A DNA stretch of 64,000 nucleotides from CAZDVK01 sp964508915 (GCA_964508915.1 CAZDVK010000008.1:1-64000); one strand, 5' to 3'. Positions 35,385-44,438 are shown, counted from the first letter of the stretch. Program-made: numbers and translations. Notes: generated by a model not told the origin, from the sequence alone.

Positions 35385-36629
35385 CTACTTCTGCGTTTTC
35401 GGTTTTGGTTGAGGTTTAGAAGTTTTTGAAGGTTTAGCCGTAGCTATTTTTTTGGTACCTTCTTTTTTTGTTTTTTCCATAACCATTTCCTTTTGAACGG
35501 GTTCATGGGGCTTGCTTTTGGCTTTTTCCTGATGTTTTTCAGGCTTTTTTAAAGCCGTTGCTTGAACAATTTCATCATCCCATGGAATGACCAGTTGCTT
35601 TTTATCGGCTTGCCAGAAAGGTTTTAGGAAATTGAAAATGTTGCACGCATATAATTGACTGGCATCGGTTGCGATATGGCTTGGCATGTTGGCGGGGCCT
35701 AAAATGGTAACAGCATGCTTTACAACCGTTTCACCGCATTCAGTTAAGGTACAATTTCCACCGGATTCTGCCGCCAAATCCACAATAATGGACCCTGGTT
35801 TCATGCTTTTAACCATGTCGTCTGTTACTAAAATAGGGGCTTGTTTACCTGGAATTTGGGCTGTTGTGATAACAACATCTTGAGTTCGAATGACTTCTTT
35901 CAATTTGGCTTCTTGGGCCTTTTTATAATCATCCCCCATTTCTTTGGCATAGCCGCCAGCACCATCACCGGATTCTTTAGATTCAACCATAACAAAAGTA
36001 GCACCTAAGCTTTCTACTTGCTCCTTTGCAGCGGTACGCACGTCAAAGGCACTGACAATGGCACCCAGTCGTTTGGCGGTGGCAATAGCCTGAAGACCTG
36101 CCACACCAGCTCCTAAAATTAAGACTCTGGCCGCTGGAACTGTACCGGCGGCTGTCATCATAAGTGGAAACGCACGGCCGAAATGACTGGCAGCATCGAT
36201 GACGGCTTTATAACCAGCAAGGTTACTTTGAGATGACAAAACATCCATGCTTTGGGCACGAGTAATACGCGGAATTAAATCCATGGAAAACACGGTCACA
36301 CCTTGTTCCATGGCCAAAGCAATTTTGTCAGAATTTTGATGGGGTTTAAAAATACCCATTAAAACAGTTTCTTTTGTTAGCTGTTTTAAATCTTTAGAAT
36401 CAGGCCATTGCACGCAAGCCACAATATTTTTTTGAAGAATTTTTGCCCGATTCTTTTCAATTTGGCATCCCACAGCTTCGTATAAGTGATTCGGGTAACC
36501 AGCTTCATCACCAGCCTCGTTTTCAATAGAAACCTCAACGCCCAAGTCAATAAACTTTTTAGCAATTAATGGGGTGATAGCAACGCGCCTTTCATAAAGG
36601 GCTTCTTCTTTCAAAACACCAAGCTGCAT
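35385..36629 (-). CDS. pntA1: NAD(P) transhydrogenase subunit alpha, NAD-binding part
   Basis: The 414-residue product is the NAD(H)-binding domain I of the transhydrogenase, related to alanine dehydrogenase. The N-terminus (LKEEALYERRVAITP) and the Rossmann motif VLILGAGVAGLQAIATAKRLGA near 168-190 are typical, as are the mobile-loop GYAKEMGDDY and the SIIVDLAAESGGNC segments. The last 50 residues form a Lys/Pro/Thr-rich tail beyond the usual domain end near residue 360, which the Rhodospirillum homologue lacks to this extent. It leads the pnt operon; a TATAAT on the minus strand at 36671-36666 may be its -10. Confidence 0.95.
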   Translation of the reverse strand: MQLGVLKEEALYERRVAITPLIAKKFIDLGVEVSIENEAGDEAGYPNHLYEAVGCQIEKNRAKILQKNIVACVQWPDSKDLKQLTKETVLMGIFKPHQNSDKIALAMEQGVTVFSMDLIPRITRAQSMDVLSSQSNLAGYKAVIDAASHFGRAFPLMMTAAGTVPAARVLILGAGVAGLQAIATAKRLGAIVSAFDVRTAAKEQVESLGATFVMVESKESGDGAGGYAKEMGDDYKKAQEAKLKEVIRTQDVVITTAQIPGKQAPILVTDDMVKSMKPGSIIVDLAAESGGNCTLTECGETVVKHAVTILGPANMPSHIATDASQLYACNIFNFLKPFWQADKKQLVIPWDDEIVQATALKKPEKHQEKAKSKPHEPVQKEMVMEKTKKEGTKKIATAKPSKTSKPQPKPKTQK

Positions 36630-36869
36630 GAATTCTATAAAAATTTTAGTAAAACATTAGGTTGTATTATAAAGAAAAAAAAATCTGTGCCTAGCGGAAA
36701 AAACTAAAAAACAAAGATTGGCTCTGGGTTTTAATATGGGAAGCATTTCCCAATTCAATAATGTGTTATTGTCATATTTTTTGTTGAACAACCTAACAAG
36801 CAGGATGAATCTGTTGAATTTTCTAAACTTCTGATATATTTGTGAATATATATTCAATTTTTTCTATTT
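36630..36869. other. divergent intergenic region pnt-fzlA
   Basis: AT-rich 240-base gap. It contains a minus-strand TATAAT (36671-36666) suited to pntA1, and a 14-base perfect palindrome TGAATATATATTCA (36843-36856) about 14 bases before the fzlA ATG that could be an operator. Nothing else is supported. Confidence 0.4.
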
Positions 36870-37550
36870 ATGCGCACTTTATACCACTATCCCTTATGTC
36901 CCTATTCGCGAAAAGTTCGCCTAACGTTGGCTGAAAAAAAATTAGACTTTGCCAGTGAAATTGAACGATTTTGGGAAAAAAGACCTGTTTTTTTAAAGTT
37001 AAACCCAGCAGGGGAAGTACCTGTATTGGTGGATTTAAATGGGTCAGTTCTATCTGACAGTGTGGCAATTACAGAATATTTGGAAGAAGCATATCCTGAC
37101 CGTTCTTTATTTGGTGAAGGTCTTGGTCAACGTGCCGAAGCCCGTCGTTTAGTTGGTTGGTTTGATGGAAAGTTTGCGCAAGAAATCAGCGTTTTACTGC
37201 TTAAAGAAAAAAATATTAAACGTTATTTGCGTCAAGAAGGGGGGGCGTCTGGCCCCAATTCCGCAATTATCCGCGTGGCAAAGCAGGCTATTCATTGGCA
37301 TTTAGACTATATTTCCTGGCTTATTGACCGCCGCAAATGGTTAGCCGGAGACGACTTTACAATGGCTGATATTGCCGCAGCCAGCCATATTTCGGTGGTC
37401 GATTATATGGGCGATGTGCCTTGGGATAAACATCCTGTTGCCAAAGACTGGTATGCCCGTATTAAATGCCGGCCATCATTTCGAACCCTGTTGCAAGATC
37501 GTGTGGCAGCTTTAAACCCGGCTGAGCATTACCCCGACCTAGACTTCTAA
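36870..37550 (+). CDS. fzlA: FtsZ-binding glutathione-transferase homologue FzlA
   Basis: FzlA is an alphaproteobacterial GST-fold protein that binds and curves FtsZ filaments and couples division to cell-wall synthesis. The 226-residue product has a thioredoxin-like N-domain (LYHYPLCPYSRKVRLTLAE, NPAGEVPVLVDL, LSDSVAITEYLEE) and an all-helical C-domain with ADIAAASHISVVDYMGDVPW. The C-terminal HYPDLDF matches the conserved FzlA tail needed for function. General GST is the alternative, but this tail and the RFWEKRP segment favour FzlA. Together with ftsA this is the second division gene here. Confidence 0.88.
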   Translation: MRTLYHYPLCPYSRKVRLTLAEKKLDFASEIERFWEKRPVFLKLNPAGEVPVLVDLNGSVLSDSVAITEYLEEAYPDRSLFGEGLGQRAEARRLVGWFDGKFAQEISVLLLKEKNIKRYLRQEGGASGPNSAIIRVAKQAIHWHLDYISWLIDRRKWLAGDDFTMADIAAASHISVVDYMGDVPWDKHPVAKDWYARIKCRPSFRTLLQDRVAALNPAEHYPDLDF

Positions 37551-37587
37551 AATAGCCCATAAGATTTTTCAATATGTGACCTAATGC

Positions 37588-37616
37588 TTGTGATTCATAA
37601 GGCAATTCGCTAATTT
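37588..37616 (+). promoter_or_regulatory. candidate dnaN promoter
   Basis: TTGTGA (37588-37593), 17-base spacer, TAATTT (37611-37616), 55 bases upstream of the dnaN ATG. It is the only reasonable sigma-70-like pair in the 121-base gap. Confidence 0.45.
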
Positions 37617-37671
37617 AAGGGGCAAGGGTATTTCCCCCGATCAATTTTAAAAACAAGCAGGGTAACATTTC

Positions 37672-38808
37672 ATGAAGCTAACACTCGAAAAAGGACCATT
37701 TTTAAAAGCTTTATCTCATGGGCAAAGTGTTGTTGAAAAACGCACAACGTCCCCTATTTTAAGTCATGTGTTGCTTTCGGTGAATTCATCGGGTCTTTTA
37801 CTGACAACAACAGATATGGACATGGCGCTTATTGAAACCATTCCAGCCCAGGTAGAACAGGCGGGAACTGTTTGCGTATCGGCCCATTTGTTGTATGAAA
37901 TTGTGCGAAAGCTTCCTGAAAATTCACATGTTTCATTAACTTTAACACCGCAAACAAACCAGTTGTCTGTTACATCAAACCGTTCCCGGTTTGAATTGTC
38001 GTGTTTACCAGCGGAAGATTTTCCACAGCTGACACATACGGAATTAACCCATCACTTTCAGCTGCCGGCTATTGTTCTAAAGCAACTTATTGATACAACG
38101 CGTTTTGCCATGTCGACAGAAGAAACACGTTTTCATTTGAATGGCATTCATTTCCATAGCTTGGTGAAAGATGATGACAAGTTGACGTTGAGGGCTGTTG
38201 CCACAGATATGCATCGGTTAGCATGTGTTGAATGTGATGCACCTGAACAAGCTGCGAATATGCCGGCCATTATTATGGGTAGAAAAGTTATTCAAGAAGT
38301 TCGAAAGTTGCTGGATGAAGCTGATCAACCTGTTACCATTGGTTTGTCAGATACACGTATTGAATTTGCTATAGAAGGCAGTGCGTCACGGGCGGTTTTA
38401 AGTTCTAGGCTTGTGGATGGTTCTTTTCCGGATTATCAAATGGTTTTAGACATTCATAACACCAAGCAATTAATTGTACCAACCAAAGCCTTTGCCGAAG
38501 CTATTGACCGTGTTGGAACTATTATTAGTGATAAAATTCGGGGCATTAAGCTGCACATGGTGTCCAATACGTTGACATTGTCAGCCATGAGTTCTGAATT
38601 TGGAAGTGCCCAAGAAGAAATGGATGTGGATTTTCCTTATGATACGTCTGTGGATATTTGTTTTAATGTGCGCTACCTGATGGATATGGTTCAGCAAATT
38701 TCAGCCGATGAGGTGCAAATAAATTTGGAAGATGGAGATTCATCTGTTTTGGTGACGCCAATTAATCAGCCCCAGGCGACATTTGTTTTAATGCCGATGC
38801 GCATCTAA
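37672..38808 (+). CDS. dnaN: DNA polymerase III sliding clamp (beta subunit)
   Basis: The dimeric ring that tethers Pol III and other partners to DNA. The 378-residue product shows the three-fold repeated clamp domain; recognisable stretches are KRTTSPILSHVLL, SNRSRFELSCLPAEDFPQL, RFAMSTEETRFHLNGIHF, TDMHRLACVE, SSRLVDGSFPDYQMV and the C-terminal ATFVLMPMRI (the usual VLMPMR end). Length is normal. dnaA and recF, often adjacent, are not present. It is followed 15 bases later by arnD. Confidence 0.97.
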   Translation: MKLTLEKGPFLKALSHGQSVVEKRTTSPILSHVLLSVNSSGLLLTTTDMDMALIETIPAQVEQAGTVCVSAHLLYEIVRKLPENSHVSLTLTPQTNQLSVTSNRSRFELSCLPAEDFPQLTHTELTHHFQLPAIVLKQLIDTTRFAMSTEETRFHLNGIHFHSLVKDDDKLTLRAVATDMHRLACVECDAPEQAANMPAIIMGRKVIQEVRKLLDEADQPVTIGLSDTRIEFAIEGSASRAVLSSRLVDGSFPDYQMVLDIHNTKQLIVPTKAFAEAIDRVGTIISDKIRGIKLHMVSNTLTLSAMSSEFGSAQEEMDVDFPYDTSVDICFNVRYLMDMVQQISADEVQINLEDGDSSVLVTPINQPQATFVLMPMRI

Positions 38809-38823
38809 AAAAGGGAAAATATT

Positions 38824-39717
38824 GTGCAATTAGGTTTAAAAATTGATGTGGATTCAGAACGTGGTACCCGGGTTGGGGTGCCCAATCTTTTAAAGCTTTT
38901 GGAAAAACACGGCATTCAAGGGACGTTTCTTTTTTCCATGGGTCCTGATAATACGGGGCGTGCTATTCGCCGAATTTTTCGCCCTGGCTTTTTTCAAAAA
39001 GTTCAACGAACCAGTGTTGTTTCTGTTTATGGTTTTCGAACATTAATGAATGGTCTTTTATGGCCAGGCCCACATATTGGCAATAAACATGGCGAAATCA
39101 TGCGTGAAACTCGCCGCCAGGGCCACGAAGTGGGCGTGCATTGCTATGACCACGTCTATTGGCAGGATAATTTGCATAAACTACCTGAACATAAAGTACG
39201 TGAGCAATTGAATAAAGCGTATCAAGTTTTTCAAAGTATTTTTGGTTTTTTCCCAAAAACTTTTGGCGCAGCAGGCTGGCAAGCATCGCGGCACAGTTTG
39301 GTATGCTATGACGATTTTAACTTGATGTACGCTAGTGATATGCGGGGAACGAAGGCTTTTTTCCCAAAAGTTGGGAACCGCACTTTTAAAACCCTTCAAA
39401 TTCCAACCACATTACCCACGCTAGATGAATTATTAGGTCGTTCTGACTATCCATTAGAAAAATTGATACCCTACTATATGGATTTAATTTCTAAGCAAAC
39501 CCTGAATGTTTTGACGATTCATGCAGAACTAGAAGGCATGGCATACTTAAATTGGTTTGATGAATTTCTAACAGCTTGTCACGACCAAAACGTGCAATGT
39601 ATACCCATGCGTGTTATGGCCGAACAAATACTGAGTCAGAAAGACTCTGTTCCCACTTTGCCCTTGGTTCAGGATACTGTTGATGGCCGTTCAGGTCTTT
39701 TGGCCATGCATGGTTAA
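38824..39717 (+). CDS. arnD: ArnD-like polysaccharide deacetylase
   Basis: Closely resembles ArnD, which deformylates undecaprenyl-phosphate-4-formamido-arabinose on the inner membrane before aminoarabinose is added to lipid A. The 297-residue product keeps LKIDVDSERGTRVGVPNLL (catalytic Asp in IDVD), FSMGPDNTGR, WPGPHIG, HEVGVHCYDHVYWQ (metal histidines), AAGWQAS and TIHAELEGMAY. Start is GTG after AAGGGAAAATATT. No other arn genes are in the window, so either the pathway is elsewhere or the enzyme acts on another lipid-linked sugar. It follows dnaN and precedes an S33 hydrolase by 2 bases. Confidence 0.88.
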   Translation: MQLGLKIDVDSERGTRVGVPNLLKLLEKHGIQGTFLFSMGPDNTGRAIRRIFRPGFFQKVQRTSVVSVYGFRTLMNGLLWPGPHIGNKHGEIMRETRRQGHEVGVHCYDHVYWQDNLHKLPEHKVREQLNKAYQVFQSIFGFFPKTFGAAGWQASRHSLVCYDDFNLMYASDMRGTKAFFPKVGNRTFKTLQIPTTLPTLDELLGRSDYPLEKLIPYYMDLISKQTLNVLTIHAELEGMAYLNWFDEFLTACHDQNVQCIPMRVMAEQILSQKDSVPTLPLVQDTVDGRSGLLAMHG

Positions 39718-39719
39718 GG

Positions 39720-40685
39720 ATGGTTATTAAAAACCTCGTTTGTTGGTTTTTGATGTTGTTTTTACAAGGTTGTGTGCCCCCAGCAAAAACTATTTTGATA
39801 TCGCCTGAAGGCCAAGAAGGATGTGTCAACGTGAATCAGCAAGATCACCTTTATTATCAAATTTTTGGAAGTGGAGACCCCATCGTTGTTGTAAACGGGG
39901 GCCCGGGTCTTGACCAAACCTATTTACTGCCTCAAATGCAAGAATTGGCAAAAAATCATACAGTTATTTTTTATGATCAACGTGGAACAGGTAGATCATT
40001 GGATGCCAAGGTCGATGCTGAAACTATGACGCTTCATCAGTTTGTGGAAGACCTTGAAAATTTACGCAAAACGTTGGGTTATTCAAAAATTACCTTATTA
40101 GGCCATTCCTTTGGTGCTTTTATTGCCATGCATTACGCCATTAAGTACCAAGATCATTTAAAATCCTTGGTTTTTGTGCATCCACATCCAGCTACGTCAG
40201 TGGGGTATCAGGCTTTTGAAGATTATTCTGCAAAAGCTCTTGCGCCTTTAGAACCTCAGCTGAATCAAATAACAAACCGTCAGTCTTTTAATGATTATGA
40301 CCCAGAAACAATAATTCAGTATTATCGGCTACTTTTTAAAATTTACTTTGCAGATCCTTTCAAGGTTGATCAGCTCACATTAACGTTTACAAAAGCAACA
40401 GCTGAAGCAAGCTTTAAGGTTTTGGATTTTTTTATAAAAAACGATTTGGCAAAACCCTATGACTTAAGGCCTCAGTTAAGCCAAATTAAGGTTCCTACAT
40501 TGATTGTACATGGTGATAAAGACCCTATTCCACTTTGGACAGCGGAACAATTGAAGGAAGTAATACCTTATGCACGCATGGTTGTATTAAAAAATTGTGG
40601 CCACTTTCCTTATATTGAAAGTCCGGCAGAGTTTTTTAAAGAAGTGTCAGATTTTTTAGCCCCCAGCCAAAAAGCTGAAACATAG
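39720..40685 (+). CDS. proline-iminopeptidase-like alpha/beta hydrolase, lipoprotein
   Basis: The 321-residue product starts with a lipoprotein signal (LMLFLQGC, lipid-attached Cys18). The body is a peptidase S33-type alpha/beta hydrolase: VVVNGGPGLDQTYLL (oxyanion GGPG), FYDQRGTGRS, nucleophile GHSFGA near residue 143, HGDKDPIP for the Asp and NCGHFPYIESP for the His. GGPG and DQRGTGRS favour an iminopeptidase over an esterase. Membrane anchoring on the periplasmic side would suit peptide scavenging. Two bases separate it from arnD, so they are co-transcribed. Convergent with xerD. Confidence 0.88.
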   Translation: MVIKNLVCWFLMLFLQGCVPPAKTILISPEGQEGCVNVNQQDHLYYQIFGSGDPIVVVNGGPGLDQTYLLPQMQELAKNHTVIFYDQRGTGRSLDAKVDAETMTLHQFVEDLENLRKTLGYSKITLLGHSFGAFIAMHYAIKYQDHLKSLVFVHPHPATSVGYQAFEDYSAKALAPLEPQLNQITNRQSFNDYDPETIIQYYRLLFKIYFADPFKVDQLTLTFTKATAEASFKVLDFFIKNDLAKPYDLRPQLSQIKVPTLIVHGDKDPIPLWTAEQLKEVIPYARMVVLKNCGHFPYIESPAEFFKEVSDFLAPSQKAET

Positions 40686-40720
40686 AGCAAAGCCATAAGC
40701 TTTGGGAAGGAACCTGCTCC

Positions 40721-41659
40721 CTAAGAGGACTGTTTGTTTGTGCCTCTTACTAATGGGTGATGGTTAATAAGTTCTTTCAAATGTTGAGGTTCCACATGCG
40801 TATATATTTGGGTTGTTGAAATATCAGCATGGCCCAGCAACTTCTGAATCACCATCAGGTCGGCTCCGTTATGCAGCAAATGGGTTGCAAAAGCGTGCCG
40901 CAACACATGGGGTGAAATTTTATGAGGGGGAAAGCCTAAATTAACAGCCTTTTGTTTCAGCAACATCGCAAAACCTTGACGTGTTAAATGGCCTGTTTGA
41001 CTGTTCGATGGAAAAACCCAAGCTGCCCCCTTTACGGGGCATAACTTTAAGAACGTGGGTCGAATGGTTAGGTAATTTACCAGCGCCTCAATAGCAGATG
41101 GGTTTAAGGGAACCAACCTTTCTTTCCCGCCTTTCCCCCGCACCATCACCATGGGTTCAATATTTTTGTTTTGGGTGTTCATAACCAAAGCCCGCAAAGG
41201 CAAGCTGACCAGTTCACTCACCCGAAGGCCGCTGGCGTACAAAACCTCTAATAAAGCAAGTAAACGAATGTCTTCTGGGGTTTTAGTGGCTGATAAACCA
41301 TCTAATAAGGTTTGCACATCTGTTTCAGACAAAACTTTGGGCATAGGTCGTTTTGGTTTACCAACAGTTAAACGACTGGCGGGATTTTTTTCTAAAATAC
41401 TTTCAGAAACTAAAAACCCATAAAACTGTTTTAAAGCTGAAATTTTACGGGCCATGGTTGTTTTTTCAAAACCACGGCCTGACAAATTTTCAATATAGGC
41501 CATAATTTCTGAAGAAACCGCCTGGTCAAGGGGCGTTTGGCCCAAAAAAGCCGCAAAATCTTTCAAGTCACGACGATAAGCCGCTTGCGTATTGAAAGAC
41601 GCCCCCCGTTCTGCCGATAGCATGTCCAAAAATTGGTCAACAAGGGGCGATAAATGCAT
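40721..41659 (-). CDS. xerD: site-specific tyrosine recombinase XerD
   Basis: XerC and XerD resolve chromosome dimers at dif. The 312-residue product has the N-terminal SAM-like core-binding domain and the catalytic domain with Arg146 (ASGLRVSEL), Lys in GKGGKER near 178, His251-x2-Arg254 (HVLRHAFATH), His277 (LLGHADIS) and nucleophile Tyr286 (TTQIYTHV). The C-terminal LINHHPL fits XerD better than XerC. It directly follows pepA with no gap (stop of pepA at 41660). No dif-like site was searched for beyond reading. Confidence 0.93.
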   Translation of the reverse strand: MHLSPLVDQFLDMLSAERGASFNTQAAYRRDLKDFAAFLGQTPLDQAVSSEIMAYIENLSGRGFEKTTMARKISALKQFYGFLVSESILEKNPASRLTVGKPKRPMPKVLSETDVQTLLDGLSATKTPEDIRLLALLEVLYASGLRVSELVSLPLRALVMNTQNKNIEPMVMVRGKGGKERLVPLNPSAIEALVNYLTIRPTFLKLCPVKGAAWVFPSNSQTGHLTRQGFAMLLKQKAVNLGFPPHKISPHVLRHAFATHLLHNGADLMVIQKLLGHADISTTQIYTHVEPQHLKELINHHPLVRGTNKQSS

Positions 41660-43129
41660 TTATTCGTAGTGGTTTTTAATGAACTGATTCAACAAACGCA
41701 CCCCATACCCTGTGGCACCTTTAGCATATAAAGCTTTGTCTTTTTTATCCCAAGCCATACCTGCAATGTCCAAATGGGCCCAGGGCACATCATTCACAAA
41801 ACGCTTTAGAAAATGGGCTGCTGTAATACTGCCTGCGCCCCGGCCAGAGCCTGTATTTTTTACATCTGCAATATCTGAATCAATATCTTTGTCGTAAGCA
41901 TCGCCCATAGGCAAGCGCCATAAAGCTTCACCTGTTTGGGTACCTGCTTCAGTCAACCGACCACTTAACGTATCATCATTGGAAAAAAGCCCAGCGTATT
42001 CTTGGCCTAGTGCCACGGTAATGGCGCCTGTTAATGTGGCTAAATCTATCATGCATTGGGGGTGGAACCGGTCTTGTGTATACCAAAGGGCATCTGCCAA
42101 AACCAGGCGCCCTTCAGCATCTGTATTAATAACTTCAATGGTTTGACCTGACATGGAAACCACAACATCCGCAGGGCGTTGGGCTGTACCTGATGGCATG
42201 TTTTCAACCATTCCCATGATACCCACAACATTGACAGGCGCTTTGCGTAATGCCAAAGCTTTCATCAACCCCAAAACAACACCAGACCCTGCCATGTCGT
42301 ATTTCATATCTTCCATATTGTTGGATGGTTTAATAGAAATACCACCTGTATCAAAAGTGACGCCTTTGCCCACAATGGCAACAGGTGCCTGATTTTTAGG
42401 GCCCTTCATCCACTGAAGAACAATTAGCTGTGATTCAAAAGCACTGCCTTGCCCCACACCCAGTAATGCATTCATGCCCAATTTTTTCATGGCTTTTTCG
42501 CCTAAAACTTCCACCTTCACACCCAGGCGGTCTAATTCTTTGGCTAACTTAGCCATGTGTTCTGGGTATAAAACGTTTGGTGGTTCTGAAACCACATGAC
42601 GCGTTAAAAACACCCCTTCGTTCACGGCCCGTAATGGTAAAAATGTTTTTTGGGCCTCTGCCACGCTTCCCACAACGAATACCAAGGTTTCCAACATTGG
42701 GGGTTCTTTTTTCTTGGTTTTATATTGGTCAAACCGCCAAGAACGTAATTCAGCACCAGCTGCCACATGGCAAGTTTCATCATCTCTTAACCCATCCAAT
42801 GCAATAGCACACTGTTTGTTTTGAATTTTAGAAACGGCACCGTAAATTTTGCCGCCTAATTCTTCCAAATTTTGTTCCGTTAAATTCTTTGAATTTTTAA
42901 TATCGCCTAAGCCTGCCAAAATAATGTGGGTATGGGAAACGCCAAAAGGCGCTGGCAAAATTAAAATTTCATCTTTTTTGCCCTTAAATGTACTGTTTTG
43001 TAAGGCCTTCGTAATGGCTCCTTGGGTTTTCTGGTCGAATTCCTGCGCTGTGCGCGACAAAGCATTTTCAGCGTAAATGGCAACAACAATGGGGCCTTCT
43101 GCGGGCCGGGTTTCTGTAAACTGAATCAT
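41660..43129 (-). CDS. pepA: leucyl aminopeptidase (M17)
   Basis: Cytosolic di-zinc hexameric aminopeptidase that removes N-terminal residues. The 489-residue product carries the C-terminal catalytic domain signatures VAIVGKGVTFDTGGISIKP, DMAGSGVV, and NTDAEGRLVLADALWY (the M17 signature), with the N-terminal macro-like domain before it. PepA in E. coli also assists Xer recombination as an accessory protein; here pepA and xerD abut on one strand, an interesting context though the pairing may be chance. Confidence 0.96.
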   Translation of the reverse strand: MIQFTETRPAEGPIVVAIYAENALSRTAQEFDQKTQGAITKALQNSTFKGKKDEILILPAPFGVSHTHIILAGLGDIKNSKNLTEQNLEELGGKIYGAVSKIQNKQCAIALDGLRDDETCHVAAGAELRSWRFDQYKTKKKEPPMLETLVFVVGSVAEAQKTFLPLRAVNEGVFLTRHVVSEPPNVLYPEHMAKLAKELDRLGVKVEVLGEKAMKKLGMNALLGVGQGSAFESQLIVLQWMKGPKNQAPVAIVGKGVTFDTGGISIKPSNNMEDMKYDMAGSGVVLGLMKALALRKAPVNVVGIMGMVENMPSGTAQRPADVVVSMSGQTIEVINTDAEGRLVLADALWYTQDRFHPQCMIDLATLTGAITVALGQEYAGLFSNDDTLSGRLTEAGTQTGEALWRLPMGDAYDKDIDSDIADVKNTGSGRGAGSITAAHFLKRFVNDVPWAHLDIAGMAWDKKDKALYAKGATGYGVRLLNQFIKNHYE

Positions 43130-43183
43130 AACTTGGGTTAACCTGTATTTTCTTTAAATGGATGCCTCATTATAAGAAAAGGC

Positions 43184-43217
43184 ATAAAAAAACGCCACCC
43201 CCTTGGGGGCAGCGTTA
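43184..43217 (-). terminator. Rho-independent terminator
   Basis: On the minus strand AACGC, then five C pairing with five G, then GCGTT and a run of seven or more T: a classical terminator about 30 bases after the stop of the FG-rich secreted-protein gene and ahead of pepA. Confidence 0.85.
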
Positions 43218-43244
43218 TAGAAGGTAGATCTTCTATTTATCTAA

Positions 43245-44438
43245 CTATTTAGCATTAGGTAAAACTGCATCTCCAAAGCCACCAAAGCTACCAAAACTAG
43301 TTGCTGCTCCTCCAGTTAAAGAAGAAGAACTAGGCGCCATGCTACCAAAACCACCAAACGCAGGGGTAGGTGCAGCTTTTAAAGTGCTTGCCCCTGCTAA
43401 ACCTAGGCCTGCCGGCACCTTTGTTGGCTGAGCTGCTCCAAAAGAACCTGCGCCAGCTAATGAAGTCGTAGCTGTTGAAAAGGTGGAAGCAGCAGACACT
43501 AAACTTGGGGCCGGATCTTTTTCTGCCAGCAATCTTGTTGGCTGAGCCGCTCCAAAAGAACCTACGCCAGCTAATGAAGCCGTAGTTGTGGAAGCAACTA
43601 AAACAGTGGGTGCCAAACCAGTGGTTTTTGTTGGTTCTGGTGTGCGCTCCACTTCCGCCACTCTAACGGGCGCCGCAAATACATCGCCAGTATTTGCCGC
43701 TGCTCCGGCACCACAGCTGCCTGATTCACGGTCAGGTAGACCAGTAATTTCTTTAGGAAATCCAACGTAACTTCTAGCTGCTGACATTCTAACGGAACGC
43801 TCTTCCTTTAATATTCCTGAAACTAAGGTTTGAAAGCCCTCAAGAATTCTATTTTTTTTTTGAGTGTATTCGGCATACAGTCTTGTAGCACCTTCATCTC
43901 TTTGACGGGCAAGATCTTTAAGGATATCACCTGCTAGGCTTTCTGTAGAGCTAGTTCTAGACAATTTATCTGAATTTAATCCAGACATATAAAAAGCAAT
44001 ATGATGAACATCTGATGCATCTAAAACATATTTTGTAGATGAACGAGACATAGCTCCCACCGACTCAATTGTTACAACAAATGCTCCTTCTGGTGTTGGA
44101 GCAGGTACAGGGGATGCTTCTTCTTTGCAGTTGGTAATAACTTCTCTCAAATTATGAAGAACAGCTTGTTTAGATCTAAAGGGGTCTTTTGCTCTAGACG
44201 TGAGTAGTGTATTTAGGTGATCAAGTTGAGCGTATCTTCCTAAGAATTCAGTACCCGTAAAATCTACCTCTTTAGATCTAAGATCAGCCAAAGTTCTTAC
44301 TTCTATGCGGGGTGAGTCTGCAAGTTTTACATCAGCACCTGTGTCTTCATCATCGGAATCCATCGCAACAGCTGCTGTTACCAGGGATGTGGCTAATAAC
44401 ATAGAAAATGTTATTTTTTTTATATTTGTTGTTATCAA
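43245..44438 (-). CDS. secreted FG-rich protein
   Basis: A 397-residue product. The frame opens at 44501, but the TTG at 44438 has a perfect GGAGG six bases upstream and begins a normal signal peptide (about 25 residues ending VTAAVA). Residues 30-200 are charged and helical. The last 150 are disordered-looking and Ala/Ser/Thr/Pro-rich with FG dipeptides: two copies of SLAG-[VA]-GSFGAAQPT, then AFGGFGSM and TSFGSFGGFGDA. This spacing of SFG, GFG and Ser/Thr linkers looks like nucleoporin FG domains. The two SLAG repeats are also direct DNA repeats, 114 bases apart. Function unknown; alternatives are a simple low-complexity surface protein. Confidence 0.75.
   Translation of the reverse strand: MITTNIKKITFSMLLATSLVTAAVAMDSDDEDTGADVKLADSPRIEVRTLADLRSKEVDFTGTEFLGRYAQLDHLNTLLTSRAKDPFRSKQAVLHNLREVITNCKEEASPVPAPTPEGAFVVTIESVGAMSRSSTKYVLDASDVHHIAFYMSGLNSDKLSRTSSTESLAGDILKDLARQRDEGATRLYAEYTQKKNRILEGFQTLVSGILKEERSVRMSAARSYVGFPKEITGLPDRESGSCGAGAAANTGDVFAAPVRVAEVERTPEPTKTTGLAPTVLVASTTTASLAGVGSFGAAQPTRLLAEKDPAPSLVSAASTFSTATTSLAGAGSFGAAQPTKVPAGLGLAGASTLKAAPTPAFGGFGSMAPSSSSLTGGAATSFGSFGGFGDAVLPNAK
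43421..43586. repeat. imperfect direct repeat inside FG-rich gene
   Basis: Two roughly 50-base copies beginning TTGTTGGCTGAG (43421 and 43535, 38 codons apart) differ at a few positions. They encode the duplicated SLAGxGSFGAAQPT block and show that the FG tail grew by duplication. Confidence 0.75.

Noticed and set aside
36843..36856. Palindrome TGAATATATATTCA as a proven operator
   Set aside because: AT-rich alternation makes such palindromes frequent by chance; kept only as a remark in the gap entry.
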